Part shown: in pieces, positions 56,373-64,000 of the stretch
How the letters are laid out: each line of letters opens with the position of its first letter
How positions within the stretch are numbered: position 1 is the first letter of the stretch
Source of the DNA: Erysipelotrichaceae bacterium
GTDB lineage: Bacteria; Bacillota_I; Bacilli_A; ML615J-28; CAG-313
DNA length: 64,000 nucleotides
Assembly (NCBI GenBank): GCA_015059015.1
Contig: SVBG01000001.1
Location: 136,026 to 200,025, forward strand
Reading direction: 5' to 3'
The notes under the pieces: generated by a model
What the model was told of the DNA's origin: nothing
Database searches by the model: none
What the model saw: only the letters and a program-made list of their open reading frames with translations
Program-made: the position numbers and the translations under genes

Positions 56373-56393
56373 ATTTTTTGAGGTAATATTTAA

Positions 56394-57440
56394 ATGAATA
56401 AAAAATTTACTACTTGTTGGATTACAGTTAATCGAGCATGTAATTTAAGATGTACGTGGTGTTATGCTAAAGAAACTGGATTTAAACTTAATGACGAATT
56501 AAAAATTGAAGATGGTATTAAAATTGTTGATTTATGTGTAGAATTAGGTATTAAAACAATTATTTTAATTGGCGGGGAACCAACAATATATTCAAAGATA
56601 TTTGAATTAATTCAGTATATAAAAAGTTTTAATATTAGAGTAGTATTAGTAACTAATGGAGTGATTTTAAAAGATATTAATTTAGTAAGAAAATATATTG
56701 ATTGTGGAATCGATTCTTTTTCTATTTCATTAAAGGCATCTAATAGTCTACTTTATAAAAAGGTCACAGGATATGATCAATTTAATAATGTTATGAATAC
56801 TATAAATAATTTAGCTGTTTTAGGAGCCAAATTTAGCGTTACTAGCGTTTTAACTAATGAAAATATCAATAATTTTTTAGCCGGTTTAGTTGAAGCAAAG
56901 AATAATGGTGCAAAGTCTTTTGGATTATCTTTTTGTTATAATTTTGACATAAATAATGAAACGAAGCAAGAGTTTTTACGTAATAATAATCCATATATAT
57001 TAGCAAAAAATTTTAGTAATATTTATCCCGAAATATGTGAAAAATTAAAAGGATGCTCATTTTCATTAGAACAGTCGTTGCCACTTTGTGTTTGGGAAAA
57101 AAGCTTTATTGATGAAATGAATAATAACGGACATTTACGTTCAATTTGTCAACTTTTAAAAGGTAATGGATTATTATTTGATACTGATTTAAACTTAATC
57201 CCGTGTAATGCGATGTATAAGTTAAAGTATGGTAAATTTGGAATAGATTTTAATAATGCAGAAACATTATTTTCATATATAAATAGTGAAAAAATAGTTA
57301 AATTTTTCAATAAACTAAGGGGGGTTCCTGATGAAGAATGCCTAAAATGTTCTATTTGTAAATATTGTGGTGGAGGATGCGTTACTAATTGGACTAATTA
57401 TAGTTTTGACGAGTTAAAAACATTAAAAGAAAGGAGCTAA
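56394..57440 (+). CDS. Radical SAM/SPASM-like peptide maturase
   Basis: A 348-residue protein. CNLRCTWC near residue 16 is the CxxxCxxC site of the 4Fe-4S cluster that cleaves S-adenosylmethionine, followed by the IGGEPT motif. The C-terminal region has SPASM-like cysteines for auxiliary clusters: a Cys in SICQLL, one in LIPCNAM, and the tight group CLKCSICKYCGGGC. Such enzymes install carbon-sulfur or carbon-carbon links in precursor peptides. It is flanked on both sides by precursor genes, and no separate RRE protein is seen. No exporter or protease follows in the operon. Confidence 0.92.
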   Translation: MNKKFTTCWITVNRACNLRCTWCYAKETGFKLNDELKIEDGIKIVDLCVELGIKTIILIGGEPTIYSKIFELIQYIKSFNIRVVLVTNGVILKDINLVRKYIDCGIDSFSISLKASNSLLYKKVTGYDQFNNVMNTINNLAVLGAKFSVTSVLTNENINNFLAGLVEAKNNGAKSFGLSFCYNFDINNETKQEFLRNNNPYILAKNFSNIYPEICEKLKGCSFSLEQSLPLCVWEKSFIDEMNNNGHLRSICQLLKGNGLLFDTDLNLIPCNAMYKLKYGKFGIDFNNAETLFSYINSEKIVKFFNKLRGVPDEECLKCSICKYCGGGCVTNWTNYSFDELKTLKERS

Positions 57441-57444
57441 ACAT

Positions 57445-57612
57445 ATGGAATTAGATTTTTTAAATAAATTAGATATTAATCCAACATGTTCACTTCAAGG
57501 CTTTGGGGTTAATAAAAAGATGAGTGTTAATGATTGCTCGTGGCAATGTGTATGCGATTGCGATTGTCATGATGAAGGAATTTGTCAATGTGCTGATTGT
57601 TCTGGTGAGTGA
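57445..57612 (+). CDS. Cys-rich RiPP precursor peptide B
   Basis: A 55-residue peptide starting at ATG 57445 behind AAAGGAGC, four bases after the maturase stop. The leader MELDFLNKLDIN matches MNLEFINKLNFE of peptide A. It has nine cysteines (15, 31, 35, 37, 39, 41, 47, 49, 52) with CVCDCDC and CQCADC patterns. It ends with TGA at 57610-57612 followed by a strong terminator. The shared leader with a different core is typical of two substrates of one enzyme. Confidence 0.8.
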   Translation: MELDFLNKLDINPTCSLQGFGVNKKMSVNDCSWQCVCDCDCHDEGICQCADCSGE

Positions 57613-57625
57613 AACAATTTCAGTA

Positions 57626-57652
57626 AAAAACTCTATTAATTTAGAGTTTTTT
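57626..57652 (+). terminator. Terminator of the RiPP operon
   Basis: AAAAACTCTA (57626-57635) and TAGAGTTTTT, loop TTAATT, T6. Confidence 0.9.
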
Positions 57653-57714
57653 CTTTTATAATATTGCAAAAATTTTTAATATAGTATATATTGATCATAA
57701 GAGGAGGAATTAAA

Positions 57715-57939
57715 ATGTCTGGAAAAATATATATTTTGATTGGTGTTGTAATATTTATCCTTGTTTTTGCTCTTATAAAAGGATTAATTCTTTCAAAACA
57801 TAAATTTAGATGTTGTATGTGTAATAAAGAGTTTTATCCTAAATGGTATCAAGTAATGTATGAGTTACATTATTTTGAATATTTTAGAATTAGATGTCAT
57901 CATTGTGGTAAGAAAGAGTATCATCGCTGTATTGATTAA
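57715..57939 (+). CDS. Membrane-anchored zinc-ribbon small protein
   Basis: ATG 57715 is chosen because GAGGAGG (57701-57707) precedes it; the frame upstream covers that site. A 74-residue protein: one N-terminal helix (IYILIGVVIFILVFALIKGLI), then CCMCNKEF and CHHCGKKE, a four-cysteine zinc ribbon. It follows the RiPP operon terminator and has its own ribosome site. Function is unknown; it may be unrelated to the RiPP genes. Confidence 0.75.
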   Translation: MSGKIYILIGVVIFILVFALIKGLILSKHKFRCCMCNKEFYPKWYQVMYELHYFEYFRIRCHHCGKKEYHRCID

Positions 57940-57943
57940 AAAG

Positions 57944-57968
57944 TCAGTTTAAATAACTGATTTTTTTC
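57944..57968 (+). terminator. Terminator after the zinc-ribbon gene
   Basis: TCAGTT (57944-57949) and AACTGA (57955-57960), then T7. The stem is short. Confidence 0.65.
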
Positions 57969-58074
57969 TTTTTAAATTAAGTGTAATTAAAACTTAAAAA
58001 TAGTATAATATTTTTAGAAAATTTACCAATAAAAAAAATACTTTTGCAACTATATAAGTGAAGAGGTAATAGAT

Positions 58075-59679
58075 ATGAATAAAAATGAACTTAAAGAAAA
58101 AGTAATAGAATACGTAGATAGAGTATTTTTCTTTTGTATTAAACGCGTTAAGAATAGAATGGATGCAGAAGATTTAGCACAAACAATTATTCTTGAAATA
58201 TTAAAAAGTATTGAAAAAGGCTTGGTACCAGCTAATTTTGATTTCTATGTATGGGGTGTTTGTAGAAATCAATACAATATGTATTTAAGAAGAGTAATTA
58301 AAGATCGTGAAAATATTGAATATCTTGAAGAAATTACTACTAAAGATGATAGCATGTCAATTTTAGATGAATTAATCGAAGATGAAAAACTAAGAAATAT
58401 TAATTCAGCAATTAAACTTCTTAGTAAGGATTATGCAGAAATTTTATATGCATATTATGTAGAAGATAAAACTTTAAAATTCATTTCACAACAGTTAAAT
58501 TTACCTCTTGGAACTGTAACTTGGAAATTATCCAAGATAAGAGAAAAGCTTAAGGAGTATTTAAAAATGGAACAATTAAATGGAAAAAAAGCATATATAC
58601 CAACAAATTTTTCAACTATAGCAGGATATGATAAAAAGCTACCTTTTGATTTACATGAAACAGTAATGCATTTGTATGTTAAAAACTTATTATGGCATAC
58701 ATATGATAATCCTTGTACAATTGAGGACTTATCAATTGAGATGGGTATGGCAAGACCTTATGTTGAAGATGTTGTAAATACATTAGTTGTAAGAGGATTT
58801 CTTTTAGTAGAAGATAACAAATATAAATCAAATGTAGTATTTGTAACCAAAGACATTGTTGAAAAGGTAAAGAATTGTCTACAAAATTATGAATATACAT
58901 TTATTGATAAAGCAATTAGTTTTGCAGAAGAACATTTAGAATATTATAAAAGTATTGTAGAAAATAAAAATATCCCAGATAATTTATTAATGTGGTCATT
59001 ACTTATGAATATATTATCATATACTAATACGCCAAAAGATATACATACTAAACATTTTGGTGATTATAACTGGTCATTTTGTTTATTAGAAATGGAAGAC
59101 GATTATGATCATAATGATTTCTATATTTCTTGGAATGGTTTTGGTGATAAAGAAAAATATCATTTCTTTGGTAATTCCTATCCTGCAGCACCAAATAGTA
59201 ATAGATATTTACACGATGTTCATAAATGTATTTCATATAATAAAGCAACTAATGGTTCTAATTTAGATGCAACTGTTATTTCTAAGATTTTATTTGAAAA
59301 TTTAGAGTATAATAACTTAACAGGTGCTTGGAAAGAAGAAATCGATAAAGGGGTAGAGTTAAACATTTGCAGAATAGAAGATGGCATTGTAAAATTTGTC
59401 ATTCCAGTTATTAAAAGTGAAGATTTTAATGCATTAAAGAAGATGTGTTTAAATAATGATGATTTAAAAAATAGTTATTTTGAATTATTTAATAAAGTAT
59501 TAAAAGTAGTTGAAAATAACATTCCATTATACTTAAAAGATGATGCTGGATTTGTAGTAAATTCATTAATTAATCCACTTCGTAGTCATTTATTAGTTAG
59601 CGCATATAAAAAAGGTCTTTTAGGTCTAGATGAAGAGCATGATTTCTTTGTTTATAATACTGTAATTGTTAAGTGCTAA
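58075..59679 (+). CDS. ECF-type sigma factor with large C-terminal extension
   Basis: A 534-residue protein. Residues ~1-95 form sigma region 2 (VKNRMDAEDLAQTIILEILKS, YVWGVCRNQYNMYLR). Residues ~112-165 form region 4 (LLSKDYAEILYAYYVED ... ISQQLNLPLGTVTWKLSKIREKL). The following ~370 residues are an unusual extension: a winged-helix-like part (about 190-270, CTIEDLSIEMGMARPYVEDVV) and a C-terminal domain I do not recognise. Normal ECF factors have ~180 residues. No anti-sigma gene is adjacent, so the extension may act as the sensor and inhibitor. Start behind GAAGAGGTAATAG. Confidence 0.85.
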   Translation: MNKNELKEKVIEYVDRVFFFCIKRVKNRMDAEDLAQTIILEILKSIEKGLVPANFDFYVWGVCRNQYNMYLRRVIKDRENIEYLEEITTKDDSMSILDELIEDEKLRNINSAIKLLSKDYAEILYAYYVEDKTLKFISQQLNLPLGTVTWKLSKIREKLKEYLKMEQLNGKKAYIPTNFSTIAGYDKKLPFDLHETVMHLYVKNLLWHTYDNPCTIEDLSIEMGMARPYVEDVVNTLVVRGFLLVEDNKYKSNVVFVTKDIVEKVKNCLQNYEYTFIDKAISFAEEHLEYYKSIVENKNIPDNLLMWSLLMNILSYTNTPKDIHTKHFGDYNWSFCLLEMEDDYDHNDFYISWNGFGDKEKYHFFGNSYPAAPNSNRYLHDVHKCISYNKATNGSNLDATVISKILFENLEYNNLTGAWKEEIDKGVELNICRIEDGIVKFVIPVIKSEDFNALKKMCLNNDDLKNSYFELFNKVLKVVENNIPLYLKDDAGFVVNSLINPLRSHLLVSAYKKGLLGLDEEHDFFVYNTVIVKC

Positions 59680-59784
59680 CAAATTAAATATATATTATAT
59701 AAGTGTGATAATATAACATTATAAAAATTGATTGAAAATTATAGTATACTTTATATTTTTTAAATTGATATTTTAGGATATTTA

Positions 59785-59814
59785 GGCTAGGAATTAATGG
59801 TTCCTAGCTTTTTA
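59785..59814 (+). terminator. Terminator after the sigma-factor gene
   Basis: GCTAGGAA (59786-59793) and TTCCTAGC (59801-59808), loop TTAATGG, T-rich tail. It lies about 105 bases after the stop; nothing else is seen in the gap. Confidence 0.8.
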
Positions 59815-59906
59815 TTTTTCTTAATACATAATAAAAAAACATTAAATATGATATAATAAAACTATTAATAAAATATAAAAATTTAATTTTAATAGGAATA
59901 TGCTTT

Positions 59907-61070
59907 ATGAAAGAAATTAAAGGATTTAAGAATAGCTTAATTTTAACTGAAGAAGGAATAGTAAAAACTAATCTACTTATTAAAAATGGAATAATAACTA
60001 AAATTGGAGAATTTGAATGTGATGATTTAGTTATGTTAGAAGAAAATAAAATAGTAATACCTGGTTTTATTGATCAACATATTCATGGAGCAGCAGGAAG
60101 TGATGTAATAGATGGAACTATTGATGATTTGAAAAATATTGCTTGTAATATAGCTAAAGAAGGCACTACTGCTTTTCTTGCAACAACAACTACTGAGAGT
60201 AAAGAAGTACTAAAGAAATCTTTATTAAATGTTAAAGAATATATTGATAAAAATTATATTGATGGAGCTTTAGTTATAGGTGTTCATTTAGAGGGCCCGT
60301 TTATTTCAAAAGAATATTCAGGTGCTCAATTAGAAGAGTATATAGATAATCCATCCATAGAAACATTTATTCATTATAATAATGTAAGTGGAAATAATAT
60401 AAAAATAGTTACGCTTGCACCTGAGATGGATGGTGCTATAGAGTTAATTGAATATTTATCAAAAAATAAAATTGTTGCATCTATTGGTCATTCTGCCGCA
60501 ACATATAGCGATGTAATGCTTGCTGTAGATAGCGGACTTACATGTTCAACTCATACATATAATGCACAAAAACCAATTCATCATAGAGAAGTAGGAACTG
60601 TTGGTGCTGTACTGTTATGTAATAATTTGTATGCAGAAATTATATGTGATGGAGTGCATGTGTCGTATCCTGCAGTTAAGTTTCTACTTAAAAATAAAAA
60701 ACTTGATAAAGTTATTTTAGTTACGGATTCATTGCGTCCTAAATATTTAAAAGATGGAATTTATATTGAGCCAAGTGGACAAGAGATAATAGTGAAAAAC
60801 TCTGTTGCAAGACTAACTGACGGAACACTTGCAGGAAGTACCTTAAAGATGAATGTAGCAGTTAAAAATATGATAGATAATTTGGGATTATCATTTATAG
60901 ATGCTGTAAAATTAGCGAGTGAAAATCCTGCTAAAAATCTAAGTATTTTTGATAAGATGGGAAGTATAAAAGAAGGTAAATATGCTAATTTATTAATTGT
61001 TGATAATGATATAAATATATATAAAACAATTAGAAATGGTTATGTAATTTATGAAAAAAGTGAGGAATAA
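59907..61070 (+). CDS. nagA: N-acetylglucosamine-6-phosphate deacetylase
   Basis: A 387-residue amidohydrolase. Metal and catalytic motifs are DQHIHGAAGSD, HLEGPF, GHSAATY, THTYNA, and DSLRP with the catalytic Asp. It converts GlcNAc-6-phosphate to glucosamine-6-phosphate and acetate in the cytosol. It is followed directly by nagZ, so the pair recycles amino sugars released from peptidoglycan. Confidence 0.95.
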   Translation: MKEIKGFKNSLILTEEGIVKTNLLIKNGIITKIGEFECDDLVMLEENKIVIPGFIDQHIHGAAGSDVIDGTIDDLKNIACNIAKEGTTAFLATTTTESKEVLKKSLLNVKEYIDKNYIDGALVIGVHLEGPFISKEYSGAQLEEYIDNPSIETFIHYNNVSGNNIKIVTLAPEMDGAIELIEYLSKNKIVASIGHSAATYSDVMLAVDSGLTCSTHTYNAQKPIHHREVGTVGAVLLCNNLYAEIICDGVHVSYPAVKFLLKNKKLDKVILVTDSLRPKYLKDGIYIEPSGQEIIVKNSVARLTDGTLAGSTLKMNVAVKNMIDNLGLSFIDAVKLASENPAKNLSIFDKMGSIKEGKYANLLIVDNDINIYKTIRNGYVIYEKSEE

Positions 61071-61074
61071 GATT

Positions 61075-62628
61075 ATGATTAAATATAAAATTAAATCAGC
61101 AAAAGATATGACAATTGAAGAATTAATTGGTCAAGTTATTATGGTAGGTCTTCCATTTGATCATTTAGATGATGATTATAAAAAATTTATAAAAGAATAT
61201 AAAATAGGTAACTATATTTTATTTGCAAGAAACTATACTGATTCAGTGCAAATGAAAGTATTTATGAAAGAATTATATAACTATACGCTTTCTATTACTG
61301 GTTCTTTTCCGTTAGTTTCTATAGATCAAGAAGGTGGTATGGTTGTAAGACTTTTTAAAGATGTAACTTTTCCTGCAAGTCCTTTAACTACTTCTGCAAC
61401 TATTGTTCCCAATGCACCACGCGTAACTGGTAAAATCATTGGTACTGATATGTTAAAACATGGGTTAAGTATAAATCTAGCACCATGTCTTGAAATTAAT
61501 GATAAGTTGTCTAATCCATTAGTTAATGTAAGGGGGTATGGAGCAACAAAAGAAACAGTCTTAAAAAATGCAAGCCTATTTGTTGAAGGGCTTCAAGAAA
61601 GTGGTGTACTTAGCTGTATAAAACATTTTCCAGGAGCAGGATCAAGCACAAAAGATTCTCACTTAGAGCTTCCTATTATAGATGATTCTAAAGAAGATTT
61701 ATTAAATTATAATATATATCCTTTTGTTCATTTAACAAATAGTGATGCCCTTATGACAAGTCATTGTATTTATAAAGCATTTGATGAAATCCCATCTACA
61801 TTATCTAAAATAATGCTTTCAGATTTATTAAGAAAAGAAATAGGTTTTAATGGTCTAATTATCTCTGATGGAATGGAAATGAATGCAATTAAAGATTATT
61901 ATGGACTTGGAAACGGATCTATAATGGCACTTAATGCAGGATGTGATATATTACTTTTATGTCACGAATATGAACAACAAAAAGAAGTTTTTGATGCAGT
62001 AAAAGAAGCTGTTAAAAAAGGAATTATTTCAAGAACTATATTAGAAGAAAAAGTTGAAAGAATCAATAAAGCTAAAGAAAAAGTTCTTCCTTATTTAGAA
62101 CAATATTTTACAAGTGATGATTATATTGTTGTAGATGAAGAACATAAATTAATGGAAGAAATAGTTGATAATTCATATACTTTAATTAAAGGTAAAGCTC
62201 CTTATATAAGTGATAAAACTCTTATTATCTCAACTAACGCAAAAGTAGGTAGTATAGTTGAGGATGAATTTGATGATCGTAATTTAACTAATGAATTAAA
62301 ACATAATTTTTCAAATAATTTAGTTTTAAAATTTATATCTGATTCTTCTTTTAAAATAGAAGTATTAAACTTAATTAAAAATTATGATAATATAATCTTT
62401 TATTCATATGATGCATATAAAGATGAAATACAAAAAGATTTAATTAATAGTTTATTAAATACAGAAAAAGAAGTATTCGTTGTGTCTATTAAAGGACCTA
62501 TTGATATGAAGTATTTTAATAATTTAACTAATTACGCATGTCTATATGAATATACACCTAATTCTATTAAGACAATAATTAAACAGTTAAAAGGAAAGAT
62601 TAAATTAAATGGAAAACTACCATTTTAA
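61075..62628 (+). CDS. nagZ: Beta-N-acetylhexosaminidase, GH3 family (NagZ-like)
   Basis: ATG 61075 is chosen because TGAGGAAT inside the end of nagA is its ribosome site; the ATG at 61051 lies before that site. A 517-residue protein with the GH3 motifs DQEGGMVVRL, KHFPGAGSSTKDSHLELP (His/Asp loop of NagZ) and LIISDGMEM with the nucleophilic Asp, then a C-terminal domain. It removes GlcNAc from muropeptides. No signal peptide is seen, so it works in the cytosol. Overlapping translation signals couple it to nagA. Confidence 0.92.
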   Translation: MIKYKIKSAKDMTIEELIGQVIMVGLPFDHLDDDYKKFIKEYKIGNYILFARNYTDSVQMKVFMKELYNYTLSITGSFPLVSIDQEGGMVVRLFKDVTFPASPLTTSATIVPNAPRVTGKIIGTDMLKHGLSINLAPCLEINDKLSNPLVNVRGYGATKETVLKNASLFVEGLQESGVLSCIKHFPGAGSSTKDSHLELPIIDDSKEDLLNYNIYPFVHLTNSDALMTSHCIYKAFDEIPSTLSKIMLSDLLRKEIGFNGLIISDGMEMNAIKDYYGLGNGSIMALNAGCDILLLCHEYEQQKEVFDAVKEAVKKGIISRTILEEKVERINKAKEKVLPYLEQYFTSDDYIVVDEEHKLMEEIVDNSYTLIKGKAPYISDKTLIISTNAKVGSIVEDEFDDRNLTNELKHNFSNNLVLKFISDSSFKIEVLNLIKNYDNIIFYSYDAYKDEIQKDLINSLLNTEKEVFVVSIKGPIDMKYFNNLTNYACLYEYTPNSIKTIIKQLKGKIKLNGKLPF

Positions 62629-62642
62629 AAGAAAATATTAAA

Positions 62643-62698
62643 AGTAACTACCTAAAAGTTATGAGTAACTACCACATTTTCTATTCTTGTGATATAAT
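62643..62698 (+). promoter_or_regulatory. Promoter with two AGTAACTACC repeats
   Basis: AGTAACTACC at 62643-62652 and 62664-62673, 21 bp apart (two helical turns), directly upstream of TATAAT (62693-62698). A variant copy, AGTAACTACT, occurs at 63984-63993 after the gene. Likely operator of the encoded XRE regulator. Confidence 0.6.
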
Positions 62699-62723
62699 TT
62701 AAGTACTATCGGAGGTAATATTT

Positions 62724-63962
62724 ATGTTCAAAGACAAACTAAGAAAATTAAGAGAAGAAAACGGACTATCGCAATATGAACTAGCAGATAAAATATATGT
62801 ATCCCGTAGTGCTATTGCAAAATGGGAAAATGGTTTTGGAATGCCCGGTAAAGAATCTCTAGAAATACTATGTGAATTTTTTAATGTCACTAAAGAATAT
62901 TTATTAGAAGAAGATGAACCAATAAAGATTATTGAAAATGTTAATAGACGTTCTAGAAAGAAAATATTGTTACTATCTTTATTACTTATTCCACTTATAC
63001 TATATTTATTAGTTTCTACTGGATTTTTTATAAGTAATAGAATTAATCAACGAAATTTCCCACAACATGGCTCTTTTTATACTACAAAGTATTTGAAAAA
63101 GTTTGGTTTAAAAGATTTAGAAGTGATTGAATCAAATAATTATGGTACAAAAGGAACTGCATCACCATATTTTTTTGCAGAAATAGATTCTTATGAAGTA
63201 TTTGATAATTATGTAAATTATGTGTATAATAAGCTATTTTATTCACCTGATTATGCTTATGTTGGATATTCAGTAAAGATTTTACCTGATTCTCAAAATT
63301 ATATTTATAATAAAAATGTTTTTCTATTGCAAAGTTTTAATCTTTCTAATCATATTGTAAGTTGTGATAAAAATGATGGTAAACCTACTGAATATATATT
63401 TTATTTTATGACTAAAAATGATTATAGTAGGGATTCTAAAGATTCCACAAAAATAAATTACTTAAAATTAACATATCATATTACTCAAAATTTAAATAAT
63501 ACTGGGAACTATGAAAAATATTATGAATGTTCAATGGATTTAAGAAAATGTTCAACTGTTGATGGTTTTTCTCAACATTATTTGATAAATGAATATTACG
63601 ATATTCAAAAGATACCTGTAACAAAAAAGAATATTGATTTATATATTGATGTTAAGTTTAATTGGCTCTCAATTAGTTTTAGTTCTAAATATGATAATTT
63701 AGTATATAATGATAAGATTGCAAGTACCCCTTACGATATTTTTATTAAGGTAAACTATACTTTAACACCTAAAGGTGAATATGAAAAATTAGGAGTTAAA
63801 AATATTGTTAGATATTATAATTTACAAAATTTTGATCATTTTCAATTATCTGATATTGACGTAGGAATGGATAATCCTAATAGTTATGTAGAGTTAGAAA
63901 AATATAATATTGAAATTGAATATGAGGTATTAGAAAATTCATATTTTTATTCATTAATATAA
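62724..63962 (+). CDS. Membrane-anchored XRE-family regulator
   Basis: A 412-residue protein. Residues 1-65 are a Cro/CI-type helix-turn-helix (LRKLREENGLSQYELADKIY, AIAKWENGFGMPGKE). A single membrane helix follows (about 77-100, KKILLLSLLLIPLILYLLVS), then an extracytoplasmic domain of about 310 residues, rich in Tyr and Asn and not recognised. The layout suggests a one-component sensor that reads an outside signal. Start behind TCGGAGGTAA. The downstream 63963-64000 holds another AGTAACTACT motif. Confidence 0.85.
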   Translation: MFKDKLRKLREENGLSQYELADKIYVSRSAIAKWENGFGMPGKESLEILCEFFNVTKEYLLEEDEPIKIIENVNRRSRKKILLLSLLLIPLILYLLVSTGFFISNRINQRNFPQHGSFYTTKYLKKFGLKDLEVIESNNYGTKGTASPYFFAEIDSYEVFDNYVNYVYNKLFYSPDYAYVGYSVKILPDSQNYIYNKNVFLLQSFNLSNHIVSCDKNDGKPTEYIFYFMTKNDYSRDSKDSTKINYLKLTYHITQNLNNTGNYEKYYECSMDLRKCSTVDGFSQHYLINEYYDIQKIPVTKKNIDLYIDVKFNWLSISFSSKYDNLVYNDKIASTPYDIFIKVNYTLTPKGEYEKLGVKNIVRYYNLQNFDHFQLSDIDVGMDNPNSYVELEKYNIEIEYEVLENSYFYSLI

Positions 63963-64000
63963 GTAAGTAATTAAATTTAAAAAAGTAACTACTGTTATTC

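Noticed and set aside
59680-59784. Second small RNA upstream of the hairpin at 59785
   Set aside because: A TATACT box is present but no -35 at a proper distance, so the hairpin is taken as the terminator of the sigma-factor gene.

Overview
The window is very AT-rich, uses the standard bacterial code (TGA is a stop codon, for example at 35456-35458 and 57610-57612) and has strong Shine-Dalgarno sites. Gene content points to a walled, low-GC Bacillota (Firmicutes), probably an uncultured gut-type lineage near Erysipelotrichales or other Mollicutes-related Bacilli: SbcCD, TypA, YebC, ThiT under a TPP riboswitch, PepF, lipoproteins with Big_2/Ig-like domains, CHAP and Amidase_2 wall hydrolases, and NagZ/NagA. 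The lineage is inferred from content and composition only.

Layout. 1-14.1 kb is a polymorphic-toxin locus. A Mur-ligase-like gene, cut by the window edge, overlaps by one base the start of a 2106-residue Rhs/YD-repeat protein, which is followed by its immunity gene. Behind it lie a frameshifted small gene, two displaced Rhs core+tip cassettes each with its own immunity gene, and an AAA ATPase. Four related hairpin-rich repeats (R1-R4) lie between or after the cassettes. 14.1-24.2 kb is mostly housekeeping: pepF, a GDPD lipoprotein, sbcDC and a CorC-like protein. 24.2-26.3 kb holds a second AAA/DUF4143 ATPase behind four phased repeats, convergent with a serine recombinase. 26.4-31.1 kb has an antiporter, thiT with its riboswitch, and two paralogous CHAP lipoproteins under duplicated promoters. 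31.2-40.3 kb holds a nuclease lipoprotein, HAD phosphatase, Ca2+-type P-ATPase, a candidate anti-Shine-Dalgarno small RNA, VanZ, a serine hydrolase, LD-carboxypeptidase and TypA.

40.3-45.7 kb has a 41-residue peptide and a large secreted wall amidase split by one in-frame TAA. 45.8-49.6 kb has a PHP phosphatase, a nucleotidyltransferase-like protein, yebC, tRNA-Gly and an XRE regulator. 50.4-51.2 kb is a complete type III toxin-antitoxin system (toxN, terminator, 38-nt antitoxin repeats, consensus promoter). 51.3-54.6 kb has an SGNH hydrolase, a DUF554 protein, a small lipoprotein and an APH-type kinase. 54.7-57.6 kb is an apparent RiPP operon: an XRE regulator, a Cys-rich precursor, a radical SAM/SPASM-like enzyme and a second precursor with a matching leader. 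The window ends with a sigma factor carrying a large C-terminal extension, nagA-nagZ, and a membrane-anchored XRE regulator.

The strongest candidates for undescribed biology are the two-precursor radical-SAM RiPP operon, the Rhs tip-cassette array with its structured repeats and Mur-ligase neighbour, and the small RNA with two AACCTCCG motifs. Promoters, starts and hairpins were read by eye; no homology search was run.
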